Assembly: GCA_964537685.1 (NCBI GenBank)
Contig: CAZICM010000029.1
Location: 50,219 to 114,218, forward strand
Origin: CAZICM01 sp964537685
Lineage (GTDB): Bacteria; Myxococcota_A; Polyangia; Polyangiales; Polyangiaceae
Length of the DNA: 64,000 bases
Reading direction: 5' to 3'
A model generated the notes under the pieces. The model made no database searches. It saw nothing but the letters and a program-made list of their open reading frames with translations, and was not told the DNA's origin. Both the position numbers and the translations under genes were made by a program. Positions 15,944 to 25,337 of the stretch are shown piece after piece; the first letter of the stretch is position 1; each line of letters starts with the position of its first letter.

Positions 15944-16992
15944 CGTCTGGTATTCGGTTTACGCTCTGGAACGCTGCTTGGAAGCAATCGCTGGATGGCC
16001 GCCGCTATAGCTTGGGGATCCAAGGAAAAAATTAAATCGGATTCCTGATAGGGACTAATGGCACAGCCGGGTCCAGAATGAGGATGAGGCAGCATCTCAA
16101 ATGCCTTTGCGAAACCGATGGAACGGCCATTGGGGTAGACCTGTTCCTTGGATACCAAATGACAGGGAACCACGCTGCCATCGGGCATTACGGTCGCGAA
16201 ATAACGTCCAGCGTTGCAGCTTCCGCAATCGCCAAAATGAGGCCCGCGTTCGAGGCGGCTTAAAAAAGAAGGCGATGCTCCAACCCTCCGGCCATTGGAC
16301 CGGGCTTCTTTGAGCTCGGCCGAGAGCCTTTCCAATACAATTGTATTTAGAGCGGGATCTAATCCGTTTGAATGCTGAAAACAATCGGAGTAGGCAGGCT
16401 GAAAATAGGCCCAGAATTGATATTGATCGGCAAGCTTAAGAACATCATCAATGATATGAAGATTGGCGTGGCTCAATACGGTAATGGTGGCGACGGGCAG
16501 GCCCAGGCTGCGGGCTTGTTCGATGGCTTCAATGACCCGCTCGTAGGAACCCCGCTTCTTGCGCACCAAATCGTGGGATTCTTGAGGTCCATCCAGCGAA
16601 AGAACCAGCATATTTAAATGGCGGGCCAAGAATTGAATATGCCGAAGGGTGAACCATCCGTTGGTATTGAGCGAGGTCATCAGTCCGCGTTCGTGGGCGT
16701 ACCCGATAATGTCGAGCGCATCGCTGCGGATAAGCGCTTCGCCGCCTGAAAAACTGGCCCGGGCCATTCCTGCACCGGACAATTCATCAATAGCTGTAAA
16801 AAAATCTTTCGTATTCATTTCATCGCCCGCCGCCTGGGGAATATCGCAATAGTCGCATTGAAAATTGCAGCGGTGGGTGAGGATGAACGTGATCGAATAG
16901 GGCAAGGGCTTTCTCTGCGCGATCGATATGCCCAGGCGCGCTGTTTTGGCCACCATGGGCAAGGTCTTTTTCGCTTGGGATCGAAGGCTCAT
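15940..16992 (-). CDS. Radical SAM protein with SPASM-like C-terminus
   Basis: About 350 residues from ATG 16992, which overlaps the upstream UbiA stop by four bases; the longer open frame to 17274 lies inside the UbiA gene. The cluster motif CNFQCDYC (C42, C46, C49) binds the 4Fe-4S cluster used to make the 5'-deoxyadenosyl radical; FSGGEALIR is the SAM-binding GGE motif. Near the C-terminus GDCGSCNAGRYF and DGSVVPCHLV carry cysteines arranged as in SPASM/twitch extensions that bind further clusters. These enzymes often modify peptides or small molecules; the substrate here is unknown. It lies between a UbiA prenyltransferase and a PLP enzyme, suggesting a joint pathway. Confidence 0.85.
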   Translation of the reverse strand: MSLRSQAKKTLPMVAKTARLGISIAQRKPLPYSITFILTHRCNFQCDYCDIPQAAGDEMNTKDFFTAIDELSGAGMARASFSGGEALIRSDALDIIGYAHERGLMTSLNTNGWFTLRHIQFLARHLNMLVLSLDGPQESHDLVRKKRGSYERVIEAIEQARSLGLPVATITVLSHANLHIIDDVLKLADQYQFWAYFQPAYSDCFQHSNGLDPALNTIVLERLSAELKEARSNGRRVGASPSFLSRLERGPHFGDCGSCNAGRYFATVMPDGSVVPCHLVSKEQVYPNGRSIGFAKAFEMLPHPHSGPGCAISPYQESDLIFSLDPQAIAAAIQRLLPSSVPERKPNTRR

Positions 16993-17846
16993 AGGAAAAT
17001 ACTCAGGGCAAATAAGATCGATCCTGTGATCAATGCGATCATTTTGTGAAGGGATCGGGCTGTGCGGGGATTTCGTATCATGACGGAGATCCATGTGCCG
17101 GCGCCGAGCGACAGACAGCAGGCCCAAAATAAAGCGGCGCCCGGTGAAAATGCGTAGGAAAGCAATATGCCTGCGAGCGCCGAAATGAAGGCTAAGCCGC
17201 GGGTATTGCGCTCCCCGAGAAAGCGCGCTGTGGTGAGGTTCTGCGCCCGGGCGTCTTCGGGCGTATCCGCGCATTCATGAAGCAATTGATTTTGAATGAG
17301 AAGCGCGGTGAAAGTAATCGAAATGGCCGTAAATCCAAGAGGATATTTTGAATCCGAAAGCCCAAGGCCCAGCAGCGGAACAAAAATCAGCGTATTGAAT
17401 ATCAATCCTAAAAAAGGTTTTGATTTCATTCGGGGACCGGCGCTGTATACGGTGCCGGCAGCCACGGAAAGCAGCGCGAGAAAAAATGAAATGCGGCCGA
17501 GCCAGAGGCCAAGAGCCAGCGCGAAAAGCGCCGCCAAAACGACCATTGCATAGATTTCAATGGGCAGCGTGCTCATTCCCGCCAAAGGATTCTTCCCGTT
17601 CATATCGTCGCTCCGGCGATCGGCGATGGCATTGATGCCGTAGGCATAGGAAAGCGCGCCCGAGGCCGCTAAAACGGCGGCAATGGCTCGCGGAACAGCG
17701 GGAAGGGGAGATGCAAAATGGTTCGCATCACTCGCATCAAAGGAGGCCAAGGGAAGCAGGGCAAAGTGAATCCACTGGCGGAAGCGCAATGTGAAAATGG
17801 CCTGGGCAAAGCGAAGGCTTTTGATGTTCGTCCGCAGGCCATGCAT
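16989..17846 (-). CDS. UbiA-family prenyltransferase (second copy)
   Basis: About 285 residues from ATG 17846 (the open frame reaches 18092, but that part lies in the divergent oxidoreductase gene). Around eight membrane helices are visible. The first Asp motif is N72-x3-D76-x3-D80 within INAIADRRSDD; the second acidic region is HECADTPEDARAQN. This class resembles chlorophyll synthase/digeranylgeranylglyceryl-type UbiA proteins more than the MenA-like one at 13276, and the two share little obvious sequence. It is first in the UbiA, radical SAM, PLP operon. It probably attaches a prenyl chain to a polar acceptor made or modified by its neighbours. Confidence 0.82.
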   Translation of the reverse strand: MHGLRTNIKSLRFAQAIFTLRFRQWIHFALLPLASFDASDANHFASPLPAVPRAIAAVLAASGALSYAYGINAIADRRSDDMNGKNPLAGMSTLPIEIYAMVVLAALFALALGLWLGRISFFLALLSVAAGTVYSAGPRMKSKPFLGLIFNTLIFVPLLGLGLSDSKYPLGFTAISITFTALLIQNQLLHECADTPEDARAQNLTTARFLGERNTRGLAFISALAGILLSYAFSPGAALFWACCLSLGAGTWISVMIRNPRTARSLHKMIALITGSILFALSIFL

Positions 17847-17902
17847 AACGCGGGTTGAAACTATATATGGTTTGAGGCCACTGCCGGGGATATACAGAGC
17901 CG

Positions 17903-19525
17903 ATGCGCGTGGAATATTTGCTGATTGGGGCCGGTCAGGCGGGCCTCGTGCTGAAACGGTTTTTGGAATCGAAGAGTGCGGTGCTGCTCGATCCTCATCC
18001 AGGCGCTTATAAAATTGGGGAATCGGTTGTCCCCGAGCAGTTTGCGCATCCCGTGATGCAGGCGCTCGTGCCCAAGGTGCGGACACTTCCATCGTATGCG
18101 CCCAAATATGGAACGACCTTTATTTCCGCGGACAGCGTCGCATCCTTTCCGCTTCCCGCATGCGAGGCCGATTTGTCCATGCATGTGGCCCGGAACGAGC
18201 TGGAAAGCCTGATGGCTTCAGAATGGGCTATCGATATTGTCCGCGAGCGGGTGCTGGAAATCGATTTAAGCCGAAAATTAGTTCGGACAGATCAGCAATG
18301 CTATGAGGTTGAAAAGCAAATCATCGATTGCTCAGGGCCTTCAATGGTTGTGGCAACGGCATTGGGTGAAGTTTCGCATTTATGGCCCGTATATGCATCG
18401 TGGAGTTATTTTGATATCCGATCAAATTGTGATGAAAAATTTTGGAACGCGATCCGCTCGTCCGGAAAGCAATATCTTCGTTATGATGCTCCACGCCGGA
18501 GTGTTTTACCTGCCCGCGAGGAAATTGAAGGCTGGTCGCCCAGCCGCACCACCATATTGACCAGGCTCAGCCATGGCATTTGGACTTGGCAAATACCTTT
18601 ATTCAATTCAACAATGCTCAGCGTCGGCGCTGTTTCCAGGCACCGGCCTATTGGGCGGGATGAATTGATCGATATCGCGCTTAAGGAATGCGCTCCCAAT
18701 TATCAATTGGAGCCTCGAATTTATGATAATTCATCCAACTACAATCGGATTTATTCGCGGGAAGGCTTTGCGCGCCGGGCCAAAAAGGCGGCGGCCTTGG
18801 ATTATATTTTATTGGCCGATGCATTTGCTTTTGCCGATCCCGTGTATTCGGTGGGTACGGCCCTGGCCGTGAATAAAGCCATTGAATTGGCCGCTATTTT
18901 AAATGGAGAAGGCTTTGATAAGCGGCGCTTGGCGGCGTATTGCGAGGCGGCCGAGCTGCTTTTGGAGCGGGCCGTGAAAGCGTTCGATTTTTGGTATTCG
19001 GGCGAAGTGCTCAGCGATGACGCAGCCGCGGCCGAGGTGCGCGACAATTTTCTGATCGGCAGTGCCTTTCAGGTGCGCGCGGCCTATGCCTATGGCGGGA
19101 TGATCAACGATGCGTCCCTTGGGCATCAATCGGCCCGTAAAGAGATTCGCGACATGGCTGGGCAGCGAAGAAAACAGGAGGAACTTCGGCGCTTTTCGGG
19201 GTCGCTCTTAGGCGTGGATGCGCAAGATGCACTGTTGGGATGGACACTATCGGATGTGAATGCCCGGGGAGATACATTTTTATTTCAATGGGAAATGACA
19301 GGCATGCCTCGTTTGACGGTGGAGGCCGTTGTGGGGAGCACATCGGGAAAAGCCTTTAAACAGGCTGGATCCATAGCGCTTTCTTACCGGCATCTGAACA
19401 CCGGGCCTTATCCTTTTCATGCCGGAGTAGGCGCGCTCATCGATGCGATGGCCGAGCGGATGAGCCGCCTTCAGCATGAATGGCTTGACCTCCAGCGCCA
19501 ATATGAGATGAATCCTGCCGAATAA
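17903..19525 (+). CDS. Flavin-dependent halogenase-like FAD oxidoreductase
   Basis: A 540-residue protein with an N-terminal FAD-binding Rossmann motif GAGQAG (9-14) and the GESVVP segment (39-44) typical of flavin-dependent halogenases. The diagnostic WxWxIP motif appears as WTWQIP (227-232), and K68 in PKYGTTF is in the place of the halogenation lysine. A later LLADAFAFADPVYSVG segment matches the second FAD contact. It may therefore chlorinate or brominate an aromatic substrate, or be a related monooxygenase or reductase; WxWxIP also occurs in relatives without proven halogenation. The C-terminal 170 residues are not recognised. It is divergent from the UbiA operon and 26 bases ahead of a PhzF gene. 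Confidence 0.7.
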   Translation: MRVEYLLIGAGQAGLVLKRFLESKSAVLLDPHPGAYKIGESVVPEQFAHPVMQALVPKVRTLPSYAPKYGTTFISADSVASFPLPACEADLSMHVARNELESLMASEWAIDIVRERVLEIDLSRKLVRTDQQCYEVEKQIIDCSGPSMVVATALGEVSHLWPVYASWSYFDIRSNCDEKFWNAIRSSGKQYLRYDAPRRSVLPAREEIEGWSPSRTTILTRLSHGIWTWQIPLFNSTMLSVGAVSRHRPIGRDELIDIALKECAPNYQLEPRIYDNSSNYNRIYSREGFARRAKKAAALDYILLADAFAFADPVYSVGTALAVNKAIELAAILNGEGFDKRRLAAYCEAAELLLERAVKAFDFWYSGEVLSDDAAAAEVRDNFLIGSAFQVRAAYAYGGMINDASLGHQSARKEIRDMAGQRRKQEELRRFSGSLLGVDAQDALLGWTLSDVNARGDTFLFQWEMTGMPRLTVEAVVGSTSGKAFKQAGSIALSYRHLNTGPYPFHAGVGALIDAMAERMSRLQHEWLDLQRQYEMNPAE

Positions 19526-19551
19526 CCATTCAATATGAAAGTGATTTTGAT

Positions 19552-20349
19552 ATGGCTCTTCAAATTGTACAAGTCGATGCATTTACCGATCAGCCCTTTC
19601 GGGGCAATCCCGCCGCCGTTTGCGTTTTGCCCGAGCCGCGCCAGGAATCGTGGATGAAGGATGTGGCGAGGGAAATGAATCTTTCTGAAACCGCTTTCCT
19701 GGTGAAGCGCGGTAACAATTCTTTCGATTTGCGATGGTTTACCCCTGAAGTGGAAGTCGCTCTATGCGGGCATGCGACACTGGCGAGCGCGCATGCGCTG
19801 TGGGAATCGGGGCAGGCCGCTCATTCCGATCCAATTTTGTTTCATACTCAAAGTGGTGTTCTTTCCGCGGCCCGCCGGGCGGATGGGCTGATTGAATTGG
19901 ATTTTCCTCAAAAGCCCTGTGAAGGCGTAGAGCCGCCTCCGGGCTTGTGTGACGCGCTGGGCGTGAAACCGGTATTCGCCGGTAAAAATGTATTCGATTA
20001 TTTAATTGAGGCGGAGTCGGAATCGGTGGTGCGGGGTCTCCAGCCGAATTTCTCTGCAATTGCTCAAATACCCGTTCGGGGTGTAATGGTAACGGCCCGC
20101 TCGGCATCGCCTGAATTCGATTTTGTATCGCGCTTTTTCGCGCCCGCCTCGGGTGTCAATGAAGATCCGGTGACGGGTTCGGCTCACTGCTGTTTGGGCC
20201 CCTATTGGGCCGCGAAGCTCGGTAAAACGAGGCTTAGGGCTTATCAAGCTTCGGCGCGCGGCGGTGTGCTGCTGGTTGAAATCGCGGGCGAGCGCGTGAA
20301 GTTATGCGGAAAAGCACTGACGATTATGGAAGCAAATCTATTGTATTGA
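19552..20349 (+). CDS. PhzF family isomerase
   Basis: A 265-residue protein with the PhzF/YddE fold, related to diaminopimelate epimerase. The N-terminal block VDAFTDQPFRGNPAAVCVL and the active-site glutamate in NLSETAF (E46) are present, as are FTPEVEVALCGHATLA and the late GVNEDPVTGSAHC segment. PhzF isomerises trans-2,3-dihydro-3-hydroxyanthranilate in phenazine synthesis, but many relatives have other or unknown substrates, and no other phenazine gene is visible. It is downstream of the halogenase-like gene on the same strand, so joint action is plausible. Confidence 0.88.
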   Translation: MALQIVQVDAFTDQPFRGNPAAVCVLPEPRQESWMKDVAREMNLSETAFLVKRGNNSFDLRWFTPEVEVALCGHATLASAHALWESGQAAHSDPILFHTQSGVLSAARRADGLIELDFPQKPCEGVEPPPGLCDALGVKPVFAGKNVFDYLIEAESESVVRGLQPNFSAIAQIPVRGVMVTARSASPEFDFVSRFFAPASGVNEDPVTGSAHCCLGPYWAAKLGKTRLRAYQASARGGVLLVEIAGERVKLCGKALTIMEANLLY

Positions 20350-20352
20350 TAT

Positions 20353-21801
20353 TTATCCCTTCCATGCGATAACCGTTTTTCGCTCGCTGAATTCTTCCAT
20401 CGCATAGCGAACGCCCTCGCGCCCCAATCCCGAATCTTTTACGCCTCCATAAGGCATATGATCCGCGCGGAAGGTCGGGACTTCATTGATTAAAATACCT
20501 CCCGCGTCAATCTCATCGATTGCCCGCTGAATGACCGAATGGCTATCGCTAAAAATGCCCGTTTGAAGCCCGTAGCGCGAGGCATTTACGCGTTCGATGG
20601 CTTCGTCCAGGGTGTCATAGGGATCGAGCAGCACCACCGGGCCAAATGCCTCTTCCTGCGCCAATTGGCACGTATTGGGCGCTCCTTCGATAAGCGTTGG
20701 CGGTAAAATGTTTTGGCTGCGCTCTCCAAAGGCCGAAATACGTGCGCCACCCGAGCGGGCTTCGGCAATCCATGCGCTCAGCCGATCGGCCGCCGCGCTG
20801 TTGACCACCGGCCCAACGAGCGTATCCTTTTGCATTGGGTCGCCATACTTTACAAATTTAAGCTCGGCCTGAAGCGCATGCTGAAACGCAGGATAAATAT
20901 CGCGGTGCACGAGAATATTCTGCACGGAAATACACACCTGGCCCGCATAGGCGAATGCACCGAAAACACAGCGTTTGGAGGCGCGTTCGATATCGGCGTC
21001 TTTATGAACAATGACGGCCGCATTGCCGCCGAGCTCTAAAATAACCCGTTTGCCGCGCGCCATGCCTTGCAGCATCCAGCCGATTGCAGCGCTTCCCGTG
21101 AAGCTCAGGGTGGCAATGCGGGGATCTTGAATCGCTTTGGCTGTCAATTCGTTAGAGCAGGATAACACTTGAAGCGCCGCCGCGGGAATGCTTTCCCGGC
21201 TGTCATTCACTTCGTCCAGGGCCGCTGCGAAGACTTCGGCGAGCAAATTGGCGGGGCCCGGTGTTTGAGGCGCCGATTTAACCAAAATAGGCGCGCCCAC
21301 GGCGAGCGCCGGAACGACTTTATGCGCGACGAGATTTAATGGGAAATTAAAGGGTGTGATGGCGAGGACGGCTCCTCTCGGCACGAGCATGCTCGAGGCC
21401 ATGCCATAGGGGCGCGCTGTGGCTTCGATATCCAGGGGAAAGAGCTCGCCTCCGTAGCGCTTGGCTTCCTCGGCGCCGATGGTGAATGTCGAGAGCGCGC
21501 GCGATACCTCGGCGTCCGCGAGGGTAATGGGTTTGCCGGCTTCATGGACGATCGAATTGACGAATTCTTGGCGCCTTTCGGAAATGCGGCGGGCCATTGC
21601 CGATAAAAGGCGGCTGCGCGAAAAACGGCTCACTTTCCGGAAGAGGGTGCAGGCTTGTTTCGCCGCCGAAAGGGCTTGTTCCATCTGCACGCCGTCCGCC
21701 TGGTCGGCCTGGGCGACGATTTCGCCTGAAAAAGGCGAATGAATTGAAACAAGCTGTTCAGAGGATTGCCACGTTCCGGCAATCCAAAGCTTTTGCCTCA
21801 T
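20353..21801 (-). CDS. NAD(P)-dependent aldehyde dehydrogenase (probably succinate-semialdehyde dehydrogenase-like)
   Basis: A 482-residue member of the aldehyde dehydrogenase superfamily. Catalytic residues are all present: N152 in TPFNFP, K175 in LVKSAP, E256 in LELGGN and nucleophile C290 in GQVCIS; the coenzyme motif FTGSAAIG is also seen. It oxidises an aldehyde to an acid with NAD or NADP in the cytoplasm. The start overlaps the stop of the GabT-type gene by four bases (ATGA), so it most likely removes the semialdehyde produced by that transaminase, as in the GABA shunt. Substrate is inferred from context. Confidence 0.9.
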   Translation of the reverse strand: MRQKLWIAGTWQSSEQLVSIHSPFSGEIVAQADQADGVQMEQALSAAKQACTLFRKVSRFSRSRLLSAMARRISERRQEFVNSIVHEAGKPITLADAEVSRALSTFTIGAEEAKRYGGELFPLDIEATARPYGMASSMLVPRGAVLAITPFNFPLNLVAHKVVPALAVGAPILVKSAPQTPGPANLLAEVFAAALDEVNDSRESIPAAALQVLSCSNELTAKAIQDPRIATLSFTGSAAIGWMLQGMARGKRVILELGGNAAVIVHKDADIERASKRCVFGAFAYAGQVCISVQNILVHRDIYPAFQHALQAELKFVKYGDPMQKDTLVGPVVNSAAADRLSAWIAEARSGGARISAFGERSQNILPPTLIEGAPNTCQLAQEEAFGPVVLLDPYDTLDEAIERVNASRYGLQTGIFSDSHSVIQRAIDEIDAGGILINEVPTFRADHMPYGGVKDSGLGREGVRYAMEEFSERKTVIAWKG

Positions 21802-23129
21802 TGTCCGGCTCCAATCTGCTGGAATCCTTTTTCAATGACCGAAAGCCCTTCATTCAGGATTTCGTCATCAATGGTCAAAGGCATCGCCAATCGGATGCAA
21901 TTGCCAAAGGTTCCGGCTCCCAATAAAATCACACCGTGTTCATAACAATATCGGATGAGTTTTTGGACGGCTTCTTTGTTGGGCTCTTTGGTTTGCTTAT
22001 CTTTGACGAGTTCGATGCCAAGCATCGGCCCCAGTCCGCGCACATCGCCCACGGTGGGAAAATCGTTTTTCCATTGCATCAAGCGGGTCCGGAGCAGCTC
22101 GCCCAGGGCTTTCGCGCGTTTTAGGATGGCGCCGCCGTCCTGCTCCAGCATTTCAAATACAGCGAGCGCTGCCGCACATGCGATGGGATTGCCTCCAAAG
22201 GTTCCCCCGATCGCGCCATCGGACGGCGCATCCATGATTTCCGCCCGGCCCGCGACGGCTGCGATAGGCATTCCGCTTCCCAATCCTTTGGCGAGTGTGA
22301 CCAAATCGGGCTCAATTCCAAAATGCTCGCAGGCCAGCATGGTGCCCGTGCGGCCAAAGCCTGTTTGAATTTCATCAGCAATTAGAACAATTTGATGGTG
22401 AGTGCACAGTTCGCGCAATCCGCGCATGAAAGCTGCCGGTGCATCGATATAGCCGCCTTCGCCGAGCACGGGTTCAATGACCACGGCCGCCACGTTTTCA
22501 GCCCCGATGCGATGAACAATCAGTTCGCGAAGCTCGTCGAGGCAGGCTTGGCCGACATCGCCTTGAGGCATTCGGTAGGCGTAGGGAAAAGGGGTCCGGT
22601 ACACCTCGGGACACAGAGGCGCGAAGCCGAATTTATAAGGTTTTGCCTTTGAAGTGAGGGACATGGCCATATAGGTGCGGCCGTGAAAGGCATGATCGAA
22701 GCTGATAACCGCTTGGCGCTTGGTGTATTGCCTCGCGATTTTTACGGCGTTCTCCACGGCCTCGGCGCCGCTGTTGGCCAGGAACGTCTTTTTAGGATAA
22801 TTGCCTGGAATGATCGAATTGATTTTTTGAGCGAGCCTCACATAAGGCTCATAGGGCAATACGTTAAAACTCGAATGAATAAGCCGCGCGCTTTGCTCCT
22901 GAATGGCTTGCACAATTGCCGCAGGTGTATGGCCTAGATTGACCACCGCAATGCCAGAGGCGAAATCAATCAACGTATTGCCATCCACATCTTCGATGAT
23001 GGCTCCGTGCGCTTTGGCGACAAAGACGGGTGTGGAATGAAATGGTCCGCGCGCAACAAGGGCCTTGCGCTCTTCCATCAAGGCTCTGCTTTGTGGGCCG
23101 GGGATTTCTGTGCGAAGCTGAATAGCCAT
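21798..23129 (-). CDS. gabT: Class III aminotransferase, GabT-like (4-aminobutyrate transaminase)
   Basis: A 443-residue PLP enzyme. Motifs include ANSGAEAVENAVKIAR (118-133), DHAFHGRTYMAM, D252-E253 in IADEIQTGFGRTG and the PLP lysine K281 in TLAKGLGSGMPIAA. Overall likeness is to GabT, which moves the amino group of 4-aminobutyrate to 2-oxoglutarate to give succinate semialdehyde. The next gene is an aldehyde dehydrogenase overlapping by four bases, which strengthens the call. 5-Aminovalerate or another omega-amino acid could also be the substrate. The ATG is 73 bases from the divergent diheme cytochrome gene. Confidence 0.85.
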   Translation of the reverse strand: MAIQLRTEIPGPQSRALMEERKALVARGPFHSTPVFVAKAHGAIIEDVDGNTLIDFASGIAVVNLGHTPAAIVQAIQEQSARLIHSSFNVLPYEPYVRLAQKINSIIPGNYPKKTFLANSGAEAVENAVKIARQYTKRQAVISFDHAFHGRTYMAMSLTSKAKPYKFGFAPLCPEVYRTPFPYAYRMPQGDVGQACLDELRELIVHRIGAENVAAVVIEPVLGEGGYIDAPAAFMRGLRELCTHHQIVLIADEIQTGFGRTGTMLACEHFGIEPDLVTLAKGLGSGMPIAAVAGRAEIMDAPSDGAIGGTFGGNPIACAAALAVFEMLEQDGGAILKRAKALGELLRTRLMQWKNDFPTVGDVRGLGPMLGIELVKDKQTKEPNKEAVQKLIRYCYEHGVILLGAGTFGNCIRLAMPLTIDDEILNEGLSVIEKGFQQIGAGQ

Positions 23130-23202
23130 GGTTTTACCTTATTTATCATCGGAGAGCGCTGGCATAAAGTGCCATTGTTCTTCGATGTGGAAAGGTTACA
23201 CC

Positions 23203-24312
23203 ATGATGAGCAGATGGCCGGCGTGCGAATTGAAAACGTGTACTCTTGTTATGGCCTTGGCGGGCTTGTTTTTGGCCTGTAATTCGGCGGAAACTTCTCA
23301 GCCGGAACCTCCAAGGGATAAAGGGCCAATTCCTTATGAGCTCCTGTCCGATTATGAATTTTTCAGCGGGCAATTGACCGATCTAAAGCCGGCGGACAAT
23401 GTAATTCCCTATTCGGTGAATGCGCCGCTTTGGTCCGACGGGGCGGGCAAGGCGCGTTTTATTGTTTTGCCGCCCGGTGAAAAGGCTGTTTTTTCGGACA
23501 TGGACGAGTGGGCGCTGCCCAATGGAACAATTATTATTAAATCGTTTTTCTTTCCTTTGGATCGGCGCGAGCCGGATGGACCGCGCCGCCATATCGAAAC
23601 CCGCCTTTTAGTGCGCGATTTGAATGCCAAGGAAGGCTGGACCGCCCATACTTATGTCTGGAATGAGGCCCAGACCGATGCCGTCCGCATGATCGCCGGG
23701 CAGCCCATGGATATTCATTTTATCGATGAAATGGGGAAAGATGTAAATCAGTTTTATTTGGTTCCCAATACGAATCAATGCGAAAATTGTCATACCCGGA
23801 ATGATGTTTATGTGCCCCTGGGTATTAGCACGCATCAATTAAATGGTATGGTGACGATAAACGGTCAGCAGAAAAATCAATTGGATTATTTCAATGAACG
23901 GGGTGTATTTGCGGCGGCTCCGCCATCGCCCTCGGCATTGCCCGCCTTCCCCGATCCATTTGGGAATGCGCCTCTCGAGGAGAGAGCACGAGCGTATTTA
24001 CATGCAAATTGTTCGCATTGTCATAGGCCGGGCGCCGAGGGCGGGCCGAGCGGTCTTGTGCTGCTCGCATGGGAAAGCACGCCGGCGAAATTTGGTGTCT
24101 GCAAAGGTTCGGTTGCGGCGGGAAGCGGTACGGGCAACCACGAGTACGACATCGTTCCAGGCATGCCTGCCGAGAGCATTATGGTTTTTCGTATGAGCTC
24201 AACCGATCCTGAAGTGAAGATGCCCGAGCTGCCGAATTTATTGCCTGATACGCACGGCGTGGATCTGATCTCTCAGTGGATTTCCGCGATGGCGCCGGCG
24301 GGCTGTCCCTAA
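23203..24312 (+). CDS. Diheme c-type cytochrome lipoprotein (SO2930-like family)
   Basis: About 369 residues from ATG 23203, which has AAAGG upstream; the open frame extends to 23128 without purpose. The leader ends in lipobox LFLAC (C26). Two heme motifs are visible, CENCH in the centre and CSHCH in the C-terminal third. Segments such as NVIPYSVNAPLWSDGAGK and LPNGTIIIKSF match the family first noted as Shewanella SO2930, usually 350-400 residues. It should sit on the periplasmic side of a membrane and carry electrons; its oxidase or dehydrogenase partner is unknown. Its 3' end overlaps the convergent receiver gene by four bases. Confidence 0.85.
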   Translation: MMSRWPACELKTCTLVMALAGLFLACNSAETSQPEPPRDKGPIPYELLSDYEFFSGQLTDLKPADNVIPYSVNAPLWSDGAGKARFIVLPPGEKAVFSDMDEWALPNGTIIIKSFFFPLDRREPDGPRRHIETRLLVRDLNAKEGWTAHTYVWNEAQTDAVRMIAGQPMDIHFIDEMGKDVNQFYLVPNTNQCENCHTRNDVYVPLGISTHQLNGMVTINGQQKNQLDYFNERGVFAAAPPSPSALPAFPDPFGNAPLEERARAYLHANCSHCHRPGAEGGPSGLVLLAWESTPAKFGVCKGSVAAGSGTGNHEYDIVPGMPAESIMVFRMSSTDPEVKMPELPNLLPDTHGVDLISQWISAMAPAGCP

Positions 24313-24800
24313 GAGTTTTCGCGCTGCGCGCGCAGGTGAGCGAGAAGCGTGTGGAGCTGCATAAAGTCAATCGGTTTTTTTATCATGCGATCGGCGCCCG
24401 CTGCCCGAAGGTCTGCTTCTGAGTAACGCGCTCCATAGGCTGTGACGAAGAGAATGGGGACATTGAGCGCGGGCACTTGCTGCGCGAAGGCCGGCCGATC
24501 GGAATGAGATAGTTTTCCCCTGAAAAGCCGCACCAATTTCACGCCGTCGAGGATCGAACCCTGCAACTGAATATCCATGAGAACGGCCGAGAGCACCTTG
24601 CCATGCTCCAGCACGGCCGCACATGCTTCGCGATCGGTGCGCGCCCGGATGACGTCGTAGCTGCGCTTTAAAAAAAGCTCCGCGACAACCCAATTCTCAT
24701 CTTCGTCTTCCACATAAAGAATGCGCTCTCGTTCGCTTTTGGGCGGCGACGAGTCCGGCGGAGGAATCGATTTTGATGATGGGCGCCCAACTTTTATCAT
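24309..24800 (-). CDS. Response regulator with a single receiver domain
   Basis: A 163-residue protein with a Pro/Ser-rich 24-residue lead and one receiver domain. The acidic cluster E31-D32-E33, phosphoacceptor D76 in LMDIQLQG, T120 and K141 in MIKKP are all present. There is an insertion between D76 and T120 (region GKLSHSDRPAFAQQ) compared with CheY. It has no output domain and no histidine kinase beside it. It is last in the minus-strand run that contains two hcp genes and a Ser/Thr kinase, 30 bases after the second hcp gene. Confidence 0.88.
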   Translation of the reverse strand: MIKVGRPSSKSIPPPDSSPPKSERERILYVEDEDENWVVAELFLKRSYDVIRARTDREACAAVLEHGKVLSAVLMDIQLQGSILDGVKLVRLFRGKLSHSDRPAFAQQVPALNVPILFVTAYGARYSEADLRAAGADRMIKKPIDFMQLHTLLAHLRAQRENS

Positions 24801-24830
24801 CCGCGTTCCATAGTGAGCGTGCCGTTGTTG

Positions 24831-25316
24831 TCAGCGCGGTGTTTCCCAGTCGTCCGAAGCGCTTAGATTGCCATCCGTCCAAGTCCATTCGATCTTCTGA
24901 TACGTGAACGAAACTTCCTCGTACTCGGGGAAGCGGGATAGCTTCGGCGTTTTGGTGTTGCCCATTTTTGAATGGATGGCGGAGATGTTCGCGTTTTGAA
25001 GGCGTATCGTGAAATGCTGCTTTTCAACGCCTGTCGGGCTCGGCGTCCAGAACTGAAGCTCCCAGCTTGGGATGTTCTCGTTGTTGCAAAGAATGCTGTA
25101 GAGGAAGGGTGAAGAGCGATCGACCTCTTTCGTGAGAACGATCGGCTTGTGCATTCGTTTGCCGGTTGGCCGTCCGCTCGCTGGATCGCGCGGGCAGACG
25201 ATTTCATGCAGGAATGAGAAGACAAGAATCTTCCCCTCGCGGCCTTTTTGTGTGACCGAACCGCGAACCAAGCCTTGCTTTTCGGCTGTCAGCGAGAGGT
25301 AGGCGTTGAGCGCCAT
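24831..25316 (-). CDS. hcp: Hcp family type VI secretion tube protein (copy 1)
   Basis: A 161-residue protein recognised as Hcp by YLSLTAEKQGLVRGSVTQKG at the N-terminus, HEIVCPRDPASGRPTGKRMHKP in the centre and the C-terminal VSFTYQKIEWTW strand. Hcp forms hexameric rings that stack into the inner tube of type VI secretion systems and also chaperones effectors. No VipA/B, TssK, ClpV or VgrG gene is in the window, so it is an orphan copy serving machinery encoded elsewhere, or a secreted protein in its own right. It is a tandem paralogue of the gene at 25444 with the same length and motifs. The ribosome-binding site is weak (CAGG). Confidence 0.92.
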   Translation of the reverse strand: MALNAYLSLTAEKQGLVRGSVTQKGREGKILVFSFLHEIVCPRDPASGRPTGKRMHKPIVLTKEVDRSSPFLYSILCNNENIPSWELQFWTPSPTGVEKQHFTIRLQNANISAIHSKMGNTKTPKLSRFPEYEEVSFTYQKIEWTWTDGNLSASDDWETPR

Positions 25317-25337
25317 TTGAGATGATTGCCTGTGATC

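Noticed and set aside
17903..20349. Phenazine biosynthesis locus
   Set aside because: Only a PhzF relative is present; no PhzA, B, D, E or G genes are seen.
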